This document shows positions 1 to 9,245 of a stretch of 9,484 nucleotides of DNA, piece after piece. The stretch lies in contig CALVWH010000117.1 in the NCBI GenBank assembly GCA_944364705.1, positions 1-9,484 on the forward strand. Reading direction: 5' to 3'. The notes beneath the pieces are model-generated. The model was not told the DNA's origin. It did no database searches and saw only the letters and a list, made by a program, of their open reading frames with translations. Source of the DNA: an uncultured Bacilli bacterium. GTDB taxonomy: Bacteria; Bacillota_I; Bacilli_A; RF39; UBA660. Position 1 is the first letter of the stretch. Every line of letters begins with the position of its first letter. The translations under genes were made by a program, and so were the position numbers.

Positions 1-2364
<2,364 letters not shown>

Positions 2365-2381
2365 AAACTCACCTTTCTTTC

Positions 2382-2415
2382 AAAAATAAAAATCACATCC
2401 AATAAGGACGTGATT
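2382..2415 (-). terminator. T-box-controlled intrinsic terminator before valS
   Basis: On the minus strand a 10-bp stem (AATCACGTCC with GGATGTGATT, one G-U pair, 5-base loop) is followed by a U-rich run interrupted by one A. The 5' arm shares its CC and the adjoining loop UU with the CCUU that would pair with the T-box, so terminator and antiterminator are mutually exclusive. Confidence 0.92.
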
Positions 2416-2598
2416 TACGTGGTACCACCTTAATTTCTTAGAAAAACTAAGCTCTCTTTGATAACGCTAAATCAGCGGAATTTCTTACTTAATTTCAGAA
2501 AAACAACTCCCAAGCTACCTTCTATTTTTTTATTCCCCTTATTTTCACCAACCATAAGGTCTCTTTGCAAATAAAAAAATATACTCCTCTTGTTCTTC
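2382..2598 (-). promoter_or_regulatory. T-box riboswitch leader of valS, specifier GUA
   Basis: tRNA-sensing transcription attenuator in the 5' leader of valS. Read on the minus strand, it begins with a stem I basal helix (complement of 2590-2598 pairing with complement of 2498-2506). A GAGGAGTA internal-loop segment and a distal loop region AGAGA...GGTTGGTGAAAA, typical of stem I, follow. The specifier loop reads GAAGGTAGC. With one base after GAA the specifier is GUA (complement of 2516-2518), a valine codon followed by a purine, which fits the downstream gene. A small CTTAG/CTAAG hairpin (stem III position) precedes the T-box AAGGTGGTACCACG (complement of 2418-2431), whose UGGU bulge would pair with ACCA of uncharged tRNA-Val. 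A terminator follows. Uncharged tRNA should stabilise UAAGG/CCUUA pairing and prevent termination. The family assignment is firm; the specifier frame is inferred from the gene identity. Confidence 0.95.
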
Positions 2599-2613
2599 GT
2601 TTTTTCTTATTTT

Positions 2614-2640
2614 ATTATATTTAGAAAAAAAATGCAACAA
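2614..2640 (-). promoter_or_regulatory. Probable valS promoter
   Basis: The minus strand has a perfect TATAAT -10 box (complement of 2614-2619), placing the start of transcription near 2607, a few bases before the T-box stem I. The -35 region is weak: TTGTTG (complement of 2635-2640) at a 15-base spacing is the best match. The position relative to the leader RNA is the main support. Confidence 0.55.
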
Positions 2641-2672
2641 CTTTAAAAAAAATAGAGGTTTTTTCTCATTTT

Positions 2673-2696
2673 TATGATATGATATTTTCGGTGATC
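2673..2696 (+). promoter_or_regulatory. Probable pcrA promoter (extended -10) and SD
   Basis: TGATATGAT at 2675-2683 is an extended -10 element (TG, one base, TATGAT); a second overlapping TATGAT lies at 2673-2678. No convincing -35 box is seen in the T-rich stretch before it. GGTGATC at 2690-2696 matches the 3' part of the SD consensus and sits at the correct register for the ATG at 2699. Transcripts would have a leader of only about 9-14 bases. Confidence 0.45.
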
Positions 2697-2698
2697 AT

Positions 2699-4786
2699 AT
2701 GAATCTTACAGACTTAAATGAAAAACAAAGAGAAGCGGTAGAATGTACCGAAGGACCACTTCTTGTCCTTGCTGGAGCAGGAAGTGGAAAAACCAAAGTA
2801 TTAACAACAAGAGTTGCTTATCTGATCGAAGAAAAAAAAGTTTCTCCAGAGCAAATATTAGCAATCACGTTTACCAATAAAGCAGCCAAAGAAATGAAAG
2901 AAAGAATTATCCAAATGTTAGGACCGATCGCTTTTTCGGTACAAATTTCTACGTTTCACTCTTTTGGTTTACTTCTTTTAAAACAAAACTATACCTATTT
3001 AGGATATGAGAAAAACTTTACAATTTTAGATGCCGACGATTCTTTAACGATTATAAAAAGAATTATGAAAGATTTACAAATCGATCCAAAAGAATATAAT
3101 CCAAGAGCCATTCGAAATCAAATTAGTGGAGCAAAAAACAATTTAATGGAACCATCCGAATACGAAAAATTTGCAAACACAGAATTCGAACAAAAAGTTA
3201 CCACGGTTTATTATAAATACAAACAAAAATTAAAATCTAGCAATTCCGTTGATTTTGATGATTTATTAATGCTTCCAATTCAATTATTTCGATTATATCC
3301 AGAAAGATTACAAGAATATCAACAACGATATCGGTATTTATTGATCGATGAATATCAAGACACCAATGAAGCACAATACATTTTATCCAAAATGATTGCA
3401 GCAAAATACAAAAACATTTGTGTTGTTGGAGATAACGATCAAGCAATTTATTCTTTTCGAGGATCAAATTATCAAAACATTTTAAACTTTGAAAAAGATT
3501 ATCAAAATCCAAAAGTAATTTTACTTGAAAAAAATTATCGTTCCACGAAAACCATATTAGGAGCAGCCAATTCCGTCATCAAACATAACAAACAAAGAAA
3601 AGAAAAAAATTTATGGACCGATAACGAAGAAGGAGAAAAAATAACCTATTATCGAGCAAATGATGAAAAAGAAGAAGCTTCTTATATTGTAAAAGAAATA
3701 AAAAAATTAACCGAAAAAAATATATCAAAAAAAGAAATTGCTGTATTATATCGAACCAATGCGCAATCCCGAAATTTAGAAGAAGCATTTTTAAGAGAAA
3801 ATATTCCTTATAAAGTAATTGGAAGCTTTTACTTTTATAATCGAAAAGAAATTAAAGACTTAATCGCTTATTTAAAATTAATTTACAATCCCATGGATGA
3901 CGTTAGCTTACAAAGAATCATCAATGTTCCAAAAAGAGGAATCGGATTAAAAACCATGGAAAACTTAAATGCGTTAGCAACCTTACAAAATCAAAGCTTA
4001 TACGAAGTCATTCAAAAAGGAAAAGAAGGCGAATTCAAAAAAATGATCGAAGAAATTCGCGCTCAAGTCGATAAAATCTCTTTAACCGAATTAGTAGAAT
4101 TTATTTTAGAAAAATCGGGAATGCGAAAAGAACTAGAAAGCGAAAAATCAATCGAAGCAGAAGTACGATTAGAAAATTTAGAAGAATTTAAATCAATTAC
4201 TAGAAATTTTGAGGAAAAAAATGGTATAATATCTTTAGAAGAATTCCTAGGAGAAATTAGTTTAGTTTCCGATGTAGAAGAACATAGAGAAAACGAGGAT
4301 GTTATTACGTTAATGACCATTCATTCTGCCAAAGGATTAGAATTTTCTTATGTATTCTTAGCTGGATTAGAAGAAGGAATTTTTCCACATACCAATAGTT
4401 TAATGGATGCTTTAGAAATGGAAGAAGAAAGAAGACTTTGCTATGTTGCATTCACTAGAGCAAGAAAAAAACTATGGATTTTAAATGCACAAAAAAGAAC
4501 GTTATATGGAATGGATAACTATAATTTACCAAGTCGTTTTATTGAAGAAGTAGACAAAACGTATCTTGATATCGATCAAGAAAAAAGAGTAGAAAAACAT
4601 TCCTTCCCAAAAAAGACAGAACAAAAAACAAAAGAAGAATATCAAGTAGGAGAAAAAATTCATCATGAAACCTTTGGTATGGGGGTAGTGGTTGGCGTAG
4701 AGCCTATGATTCTTACCGTTGCTTTTCCACATCCGGTAGGAATTAAAAAATTATTAAAAGGACATAAAAGTATAACGAAAGTGTAG
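2699..4786 (+). CDS. pcrA: ATP-dependent DNA helicase PcrA (UvrD/Rep family)
   Basis: Superfamily 1A 3'-5' DNA helicase of 695 residues (PcrA is usually ~720-740), acting in DNA repair, restart of plasmid or stalled replication forks, and transcription-coupled processes. Motifs in order: Q-motif region NEKQREAV (7-14); Walker A AGAGSGKT (25-32); motif Ia TFTNKAA (57-63); Walker B DEYQDT (217-222); motif III GDNDQAIYSFRG (244-255), with Phe where many PcrA/UvrD proteins have Trp; motif IV LEKNYRST (276-283); motif V TIHSAKGLEF (~540-549); motif VI YVAFTRARKK (~582-591). The C-terminal ~48 residues (from YQVGEKIHHETFG, ~648) match the Tudor-like domain that in PcrA/UvrD contacts RNA polymerase, so the protein is complete. 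It is first in a plus-strand operon; its TAG stop overlaps the SD of the next gene. In many Bacillota pcrA is followed by ligA; that is not the case here. UvrD is the only realistic alternative name. Confidence 0.97.
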   Translation: MNLTDLNEKQREAVECTEGPLLVLAGAGSGKTKVLTTRVAYLIEEKKVSPEQILAITFTNKAAKEMKERIIQMLGPIAFSVQISTFHSFGLLLLKQNYTYLGYEKNFTILDADDSLTIIKRIMKDLQIDPKEYNPRAIRNQISGAKNNLMEPSEYEKFANTEFEQKVTTVYYKYKQKLKSSNSVDFDDLLMLPIQLFRLYPERLQEYQQRYRYLLIDEYQDTNEAQYILSKMIAAKYKNICVVGDNDQAIYSFRGSNYQNILNFEKDYQNPKVILLEKNYRSTKTILGAANSVIKHNKQRKEKNLWTDNEEGEKITYYRANDEKEEASYIVKEIKKLTEKNISKKEIAVLYRTNAQSRNLEEAFLRENIPYKVIGSFYFYNRKEIKDLIAYLKLIYNPMDDVSLQRIINVPKRGIGLKTMENLNALATLQNQSLYEVIQKGKEGEFKKMIEEIRAQVDKISLTELVEFILEKSGMRKELESEKSIEAEVRLENLEEFKSITRNFEEKNGIISLEEFLGEISLVSDVEEHRENEDVITLMTIHSAKGLEFSYVFLAGLEEGIFPHTNSLMDALEMEEERRLCYVAFTRARKKLWILNAQKRTLYGMDNYNLPSRFIEEVDKTYLDIDQEKRVEKHSFPKKTEQKTKEEYQVGEKIHHETFGMGVVVGVEPMILTVAFPHPVGIKKLLKGHKSITKV

Positions 4787-4789
4787 GTG
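4785..4789 (+). promoter_or_regulatory. SD of the 56-aa gene, overlapping the pcrA stop
   Basis: AGGTG begins inside the TAG stop of pcrA (4784-4786) and ends 5 bases before the ATG at 4795. It decides the start of the small gene and suggests that its translation is linked to termination of pcrA translation. Confidence 0.65.
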
Positions 4790-4794
4790 TTTTT

Positions 4795-4965
4795 ATGAAT
4801 TATTTTTTCATTTTAAATATCATAGATCGTATCAATCGAACCTTAAAACCGATTAAAGATTGGTTTTTTGAAAATCACGATAATCCCATTCTTTGGATCG
4901 CAACCATTGGTCTTGGTCTTCTTATTTTTAATTTTACCTATAATGCTTTACAAAAGGAAAAATAA
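4795..4965 (+). CDS. Unrecognised 56-aa single-pass membrane protein
   Basis: I do not recognise a family. The 56-codon frame starts ATG at 4795 and ends TAA at 4963-4965. The N-terminal ~32 residues are amphipathic and charged, with DRINRTLKPIKDWFFENHDN at 11-30. They are followed by one hydrophobic segment, about 32-48 (ILWIATIGLGLLIFNFT), and a short basic tail ending KEK, so a single transmembrane anchor is likely; there is no signal-peptide cleavage motif. Support that it is real: an SD (AGGTG, 4785-4789) at good distance, a gap of only 8 bases from pcrA, and a TAATG stop/start overlap with the RDD gene, which implies coupled translation. Codon use resembles its neighbours. Function is unknown; by context it may act with the RDD membrane protein. 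Confidence 0.78.
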   Translation: MNYFFILNIIDRINRTLKPIKDWFFENHDNPILWIATIGLGLLIFNFTYNALQKEK

Positions 4966-5405
4966 TGTATTCTTTAAAGTTTGCTAGTATATCCAAAAGA
5001 ATGGTTGCCTTTGGAATCGATGTCCTTTTGATCCTTCTTGTAACATTTTTCCTGTCTTTTTTATTAAAACCTTTTTTCCTTTTGTTTGGATCTTTAGATG
5101 GTTCCGATTTCTTTGACGAACATGTTTGGATTATTCGGCTCATTCTTGCTTTTTGTATTTCTTTCTTTTACTTTTGCTTTTTTCAAAGTAGCAGCATTAG
5201 TTCTAGCCTTGGACAACTTTTTTGTAAAATCAAAATTGTTGATGCCTATGAAAATCCAATCACCTTTTTAAGAGCAATCGGTCGTTTCTTTGCCTTTTTC
5301 TTATCCGTAATTACGTTAGGTTTTGGTTTTCTAATGGCATTTTACACACAAAACAGACAAACTTTACATGATAAAATATGTAAAACTTATGTCATTGATC
5401 GTTAA
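4965..5405 (+). CDS. RDD family membrane protein
   Basis: Small integral membrane protein of 146 residues with about three transmembrane segments (~15-41, 55-74, 106-126). The RDD pattern is visible: R12 and D19 in KRMVAFGID near the start of TM1, SLGQLFCKIKIVDA (81-94) before the last helix, and RQTLHDKICKTYVIDR at the C-terminus. RDD proteins are widespread and mostly of unknown function; some have been linked to ion or solute transport, but nothing here allows a substrate to be named. The ATG at 4965 shares its A with the TAA of the upstream gene (TAATG), and AAAGGAAA at 4953-4960 serves as SD, so the start is well supported. It is last in the pcrA operon, followed at once by a terminator that overlaps its stop codon. 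Confidence 0.9.
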   Translation: MYSLKFASISKRMVAFGIDVLLILLVTFFLSFLLKPFFLLFGSLDGSDFFDEHVWIIRLILAFCISFFYFCFFQSSSISSSLGQLFCKIKIVDAYENPITFLRAIGRFFAFFLSVITLGFGFLMAFYTQNRQTLHDKICKTYVIDR

Positions 5406-5430
5406 CACTTAAATTTTTAAGTGTTTTTTT
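5404..5430 (+). terminator. Intrinsic terminator of the pcrA-RDD operon
   Basis: A 9-bp perfect stem (AACACTTAA at 5404-5412 with TTAAGTGTT at 5417-5425) with a 4-base loop is followed by five more T. The stem begins within the TAA stop of the RDD gene. An A-run follows on the plus strand, so it may also act weakly on the other strand. Confidence 0.88.
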
Positions 5431-5461
5431 AAAAAAAAGATGAAAAATGTGATTTTTATAT

Positions 5462-5480
5462 TATAATATGTGGAAAGGTG
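5462..5480 (+). promoter_or_regulatory. Probable dusB promoter -10 and SD
   Basis: A perfect TATAAT lies at 5462-5467, downstream of a terminator and 22 bases before the dusB ATG. No clear -35 box is visible at 16-18 bases (A-rich sequence). The SD AAAGGTG at 5474-5480 lies 9 bases before ATG 5490. Transcription would start around 5474, giving a leader of about 16 bases. Confidence 0.5.
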
Positions 5481-5489
5481 AAAAATTGT

Positions 5490-6494
5490 ATGTGGAAAAT
5501 AGGAAAAATCGAAATAAAAAATCCAGTTGCTCTAGCTCCTATGGCGGGAGTATCCAATCCAGCTTATATAAAAATTTGTGCAGAAATGGGTGCTGGATAT
5601 GCGGTTACCGAACTGATTAGTGCAGAAGCCATTGTTCGAGGAAACCAAAAAACATTTGATATGTTAAATGGAATCGAAGACTTACCCATTCCGGTTGCTA
5701 TCCAACTTTTTGGATCCAATCCTCAAACAATTGCGAAAGCAGCAAAAATTTTAGTAGAAAAGTATCCGGTACCCGTGATTGATATCAATATGGGATGTCC
5801 AGTTCCGAAAGTAGCCCAAAGAGCAAATTCGGGGAGTGCTTTATTAAAAGATCCAGAAAAAATCTATGAAATCGTAAAAGCAGTAAAAGAAAGTGTAGAA
5901 ATTCCAGTAACGGTAAAAATACGAAGTGGCTGGGATCAAGAACATAGAAATGCCGTATTGGTAGCCAAAAAAATCGAAGAAGCAGGTGCCGATGCGATTT
6001 GTATTCATCCTCGGACTAGAAGTCAGGGATATTCAGGAAAAGCCGATTGGCAAGTCATCAAAGAAGTCAAACAAGCAGTCAAAATTCCGGTCATTGGAAA
6101 TGGAGATATTTTAACGTGCTTTGATGCAAAACGAATGATGGAAGAAACCGGATGCGATGCGATCATGATTGGAAGAGGCGTTTTAGGAAACCCTTGGCTT
6201 ATTCGAGAATGCGTTATGTATTTAGAAAAAGGAGAAATTTTAGATCCTCCAACTTACGAAGAAAGAGTAAACATGATTTATACGCATTTTGAATATTTAT
6301 GTAAGCAAAAACCAGAAAAAGTTGCTCTTTTAGAAATTCGAACGCATGCTGCATGGTATTTGAAAGGTATGCCAGGGGGGAAAGAAATAAAAATGCAAAT
6401 TTTTTCGGTTAAAACGAAAGAAGAATTTTTAGAAATTTTAAAAGAATATGAAAAATCCTTATCAAAAATGCTTGAAAACGAAAAGAAAGACTAG
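5490..6494 (+). CDS. dusB: tRNA dihydrouridine synthase (DusB type)
   Basis: FMN-dependent enzyme that reduces uridines in the tRNA D-loop region to dihydrouridine using NADPH. The 334-residue protein is full length for the family. A TIM barrel carries LAPMAGVSNPAY (15-26) near the FMN, IQLFGSNP (71-78), DINMGCPVPKV (98-108) with the probable catalytic Cys103, VKIRSGW (142-148) with Lys143, IHPRTRSQGYSG (172-183) with His173, and GNGDI and MIGRGVLGNPW phosphate-binding loops (203-207, 226-236); a helical C-terminal domain follows. The start is ATG 5490: a GTG at 5478 in frame would lie inside the SD AAAGGTG, whereas 5490 gives the family N-terminus (MWKIGKIEIKNPVALAPMAG). It lies 52 bases before lysS. 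dusB (yacF) next to lysS is also the order in Bacillus subtilis, which supports the name. Site specificity on tRNA cannot be told from the sequence. Confidence 0.95.
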   Translation: MWKIGKIEIKNPVALAPMAGVSNPAYIKICAEMGAGYAVTELISAEAIVRGNQKTFDMLNGIEDLPIPVAIQLFGSNPQTIAKAAKILVEKYPVPVIDINMGCPVPKVAQRANSGSALLKDPEKIYEIVKAVKESVEIPVTVKIRSGWDQEHRNAVLVAKKIEEAGADAICIHPRTRSQGYSGKADWQVIKEVKQAVKIPVIGNGDILTCFDAKRMMEETGCDAIMIGRGVLGNPWLIRECVMYLEKGEILDPPTYEERVNMIYTHFEYLCKQKPEKVALLEIRTHAAWYLKGMPGGKEIKMQIFSVKTKEEFLEILKEYEKSLSKMLENEKKD

Positions 6495-6511
6495 CATTTT
6501 TCGAATTATTC

Positions 6512-6542
6512 TGTTATGATAGGGGAAAGACAAATGAGGTGG
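6512..6542 (+). promoter_or_regulatory. Possible lysS promoter (extended -10) and SD
   Basis: In the 52-base dusB-lysS gap, TGTTATGAT (6512-6520) fits an extended -10 (TG, one base, TATGAT). No -35 box is clear. The SD GAGGTGG (6536-6542) lies 4 bases before the lysS ATG at 6547. It could give lysS-ackA extra transcription independent of dusB. Confidence 0.35.
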
Positions 6543-6546
6543 AAAA

Positions 6547-8040
6547 ATGAGAGAATTTACCGAACAAGAACAAGTAAGACGTGAAAAAGTAGAAGAAATA
6601 CGGAAAGTATGCAATCCTTATCCAGAAAGATTTCCTGTAAATTATTCCTTAAAAGAAGCAAGAAATTTACCAGATGAAACCAAAAACGTTTCCGTTGCTG
6701 GACGAATTGTTTTCATGCGAAAAATGGGAAAATTAAGCTTTTTAAAACTTCGGGATATCGAAGCCGATTTACAAATTTCTTTAAAAATTGATTTGCTTGG
6801 AGAAGAAGCTTATTCTTTCTTTAAATCTAATATTGATTTAGGAGATTTTATCGGAGTAACTGGGGAAATTTTTACGACCCATACAGGAGAAAAGACGTTA
6901 AGAGCAGATTCTTTTGTCTTTTTAGGAAAAGCATTAAAACCACTTCCAGAAAAATTTCATGGACTTACGGATCCAGAACTTTGCTATCGCAAACGATATG
7001 TGGATTTAATCATGAACGAAGAAACAAGAAAACGGTTTTTGATTCGTATTCAATTTATCCGTGAACTTAGAAACTATTTAGATCATTTAGGATATTATGA
7101 AATCGAAACACCAATTTTAAATAATAAAGCATCGGGGGCAACTGCGAAACCATTTAAAGCACATCACAATGCTTTGGATATGGATGTATATTTAAGAATT
7201 GCTCCAGAAACCTATTTGAAAAGAGCAGTCGTAGCTGGGATTCCAAAAGTTTATGAAATTGCTCGTTGTTTTCGAAATGAAGGAATGGATGCTACCCATT
7301 TACAAGATTTTACCATGATTGAAGGATATCAAGCATATTATAATTATGAAGACAACATGAAATTGATTCAAACAATGCTTCAAACCATCATTCAAAAAAT
7401 CTTTGGAACACTTAAAATTACGTTTGGAGATAAAGAAATTGATTTAAGTGGTACTTGGGGAAAAGTTTCTTTTAGAGATATCATTTTAAAGTACGCAGAT
7501 ATTGATATTTCGGTAGAAAATACGAAAGAAAAATTATTAAATAAAATCAAAGAAAAAAATATTGAAGTAGAAAGTGAGACACCAATTGAAAATTTAGGAT
7601 TTGGTAATTTAGTTGATGTTTTATATAAAAAAGTAGCTAGACCACATATGATTGGACCAGTATACTTAGTAGAGCATCCAACCAGTTTATCACCACTTGC
7701 TAGAAGCAATGATGAAAATCATGAAATCAGCGATCGGTTTCAATTGGTTATTAACGGTGCAGAAATCGTAAATGGATATTCTGAACTAGTCGATCCTGTA
7801 GAACAAGAAAAACGATTATTAGAACAAGCCAAGTTAAAAGCTGGAGGAGACGAGGAAGCAATGCCAATGGATTATGATTACATTGGTGCCATGGAATATG
7901 GTATGCCACCAATTTCCGGTTGGGGAATGGGAATCGATCGTATGGTTCAACTTTTAACCGGTAGTGATAATATTAAAGATGTTGTTATGTTTCCATTAAT
8001 GAGACCAGAAGGTCAAGATTTGGAAGAGAAAGAGGGATAA
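6547..8040 (+). CDS. lysS: Lysyl-tRNA synthetase, class II
   Basis: Charges tRNA-Lys with lysine; cytoplasmic homodimer. The 497 residues match the usual ~490-500. An N-terminal OB-fold anticodon-binding domain (GRIVFMRKMGKLSFLKLRD from 52) precedes the class II catalytic core: motif 1 region around RIQFIRELRNYLDHLGYYEI (~165-185), motif 2 with RCFRNEGMDATHLQDFTMIE (240-259), and motif 3 with GWGMGIDRMVQLL (458-470) and DVVMFPLMRP near the end. In motif 2 the common RHNPEFTMLE form is replaced by THLQDFTMIE, and YLVEHPTSLSPLAR (~375-390) lines the active site, so this belongs to a LysRS sub-branch distinct from the E. coli/B. subtilis form. No class I LysRS signature is present. The TAA stop lies 2 bases before the ackA ATG, and the ackA SD is inside the lysS 3' end, so the two are cotranscribed. 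No T-box precedes it. Confidence 0.97.
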   Translation: MREFTEQEQVRREKVEEIRKVCNPYPERFPVNYSLKEARNLPDETKNVSVAGRIVFMRKMGKLSFLKLRDIEADLQISLKIDLLGEEAYSFFKSNIDLGDFIGVTGEIFTTHTGEKTLRADSFVFLGKALKPLPEKFHGLTDPELCYRKRYVDLIMNEETRKRFLIRIQFIRELRNYLDHLGYYEIETPILNNKASGATAKPFKAHHNALDMDVYLRIAPETYLKRAVVAGIPKVYEIARCFRNEGMDATHLQDFTMIEGYQAYYNYEDNMKLIQTMLQTIIQKIFGTLKITFGDKEIDLSGTWGKVSFRDIILKYADIDISVENTKEKLLNKIKEKNIEVESETPIENLGFGNLVDVLYKKVARPHMIGPVYLVEHPTSLSPLARSNDENHEISDRFQLVINGAEIVNGYSELVDPVEQEKRLLEQAKLKAGGDEEAMPMDYDYIGAMEYGMPPISGWGMGIDRMVQLLTGSDNIKDVVMFPLMRPEGQDLEEKEG

Positions 8041-8042
8041 AA

Positions 8043-9245
8043 ATGAAAGTATTAGCAGTCAACGCAGGAAGTTCTACTTTAAAATTTCGGTTATATGAAA
8101 TGCCAGAAAAACAATTATTAATGAAAGGAAATATGGAAAGAATCGGTTTGTCCGATAGCCATTATAGTATTCGAATTGGTGGCGAAAAAATCGAAAAAGA
8201 AGCTGTGATTTCCGATCATAGCGAAGCGGTTCAATTGCTTTTAAAAGAACTTATGGAAAACAAAGTGATTCGTTCTTTAAAAGAAATTAAAGCCGTTGGA
8301 CACCGAGTTGTGCATGGAGGAAATAAATATTCAAAAAGTGTTGTTTTAAATAAAAGAGTATTAAAAGAAATTACGGATATTTCTTCTTTAGCACCTTTAC
8401 ATAACCCTGCCAATTTAATTGGTGCAACCGCTTTTATGGAAGCAATTCCAGATTCGGTCAATGTTGCATGTTTTGATACTGCATTTCATCAAACGATGAA
8501 AGAAGCAACCTATTTATATCCGATTCCTTATGAATGGTACATCAAATATGATGTTCGTAAATATGGTTTCCATGGACTTAGTCATAAATACATTACCGAA
8601 ACGATGAAGAAAACACTAAAGAACGAAAATCCAAATTTAATTATTTGTCATATTGGAAATGGTGCTAGTATCAGTGCGATCAAAGAAGGCGTATGTATCG
8701 ATACTTCTATGGGATTCACACCAAATGCTGGACTTATGATGGGAACCAGAAGTGGTGACATCGACCATACCATTATCGAATATATTAGTAAAAAAACCGG
8801 ATTTTCTACCGAAAAAATCAATGAAATTTTAAATAAAGAAAGTGGACTTCAAGGAATTGCTGGAATGAGTGATTTACGAGATCTAGATCGGGCTTATGAA
8901 GCAGGAGAAGAAAAAGTAAAACTTGCGTTCGAAATGTATACCGATCGTATGGTAAATTATATTGCCCAGTATTATTTAAAATTAAAAGGTCAGGTAGATG
9001 GTATTGTTTTCACTGCTGGAGGTGGAGAAAACGATCCAATCATTCGAAAACTTGTTCTTTCAAAACTAGAAGCCCTTGGTGTAGTTTTAGATGAAAAAGT
9101 AAACGAAGAAATGATGACAAGAAAAGGAAAAGAAGGAAAAATTACGACCAAAGATTCTAAAATTGACTGCTATGTAATTCCAACGGACGAAGAACTTATG
9201 ATTGCTATGGATACATATGCTTTAGCAAAAGAAAACGAAAAATAG
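8043..9245 (+). CDS. ackA: Acetate kinase
   Basis: Interconverts acetyl phosphate + ADP and acetate + ATP; in fermenters it yields ATP at the end of the Pta-AckA route. The 400 residues are full length for the ASKHA-fold family. Signatures: NAGSSTLKF (7-15), GHRVVHGG (86-93) with Arg88, CFDTAFH (143-149) with Asp145, KYGFHGLSHKYI (173-184) with His177, CHIGNGASISA (~203-213), MGTRSGDID (~233-241) with Arg236, FTAGGGEND (~325-333) and PTDEELMIA (380-388) with the conserved Glu. FTAGGGEND has Gly where FTAGIGEN is usual; all catalytic residues are kept. The start is ATG 8043 with SD GAGGGA (8032-8037) inside lysS. No pta is in the window. The coupling to lysS is tight (2-base gap). A butyrate kinase is unlikely given the length and motifs. 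Confidence 0.97.
   Translation: MKVLAVNAGSSTLKFRLYEMPEKQLLMKGNMERIGLSDSHYSIRIGGEKIEKEAVISDHSEAVQLLLKELMENKVIRSLKEIKAVGHRVVHGGNKYSKSVVLNKRVLKEITDISSLAPLHNPANLIGATAFMEAIPDSVNVACFDTAFHQTMKEATYLYPIPYEWYIKYDVRKYGFHGLSHKYITETMKKTLKNENPNLIICHIGNGASISAIKEGVCIDTSMGFTPNAGLMMGTRSGDIDHTIIEYISKKTGFSTEKINEILNKESGLQGIAGMSDLRDLDRAYEAGEEKVKLAFEMYTDRMVNYIAQYYLKLKGQVDGIVFTAGGGENDPIIRKLVLSKLEALGVVLDEKVNEEMMTRKGKEGKITTKDSKIDCYVIPTDEELMIAMDTYALAKENEK

Noticed and set aside
2943..3460. PcrA motif III with Phe instead of the usual Trp (IYSFRG) as a possible defect
   Set aside because: Phe at this site is, to my knowledge, a natural variant in Bacillota PcrA/UvrD proteins, and all other motifs are intact.
3237..4732. 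Several minus-strand frames of 68-91 codons within pcrA
   Set aside because: All lie opposite conserved helicase motifs, lack SD sites and have the Leu/Phe/Ser-rich make-up expected from antisense of this codon usage.
4934..5143. 69-codon basic minus-strand frame opposite the small TM and RDD genes
   Set aside because: The plus-strand genes have SD sites, coupled starts and RDD motifs; the antisense frame has none of these.
7392..8461. Minus-strand frames opposite lysS (105 codons) and ackA (76 codons)
   Set aside because: Antisense shadows of conserved enzyme sequence without ribosome binding sites or recognisable domains.
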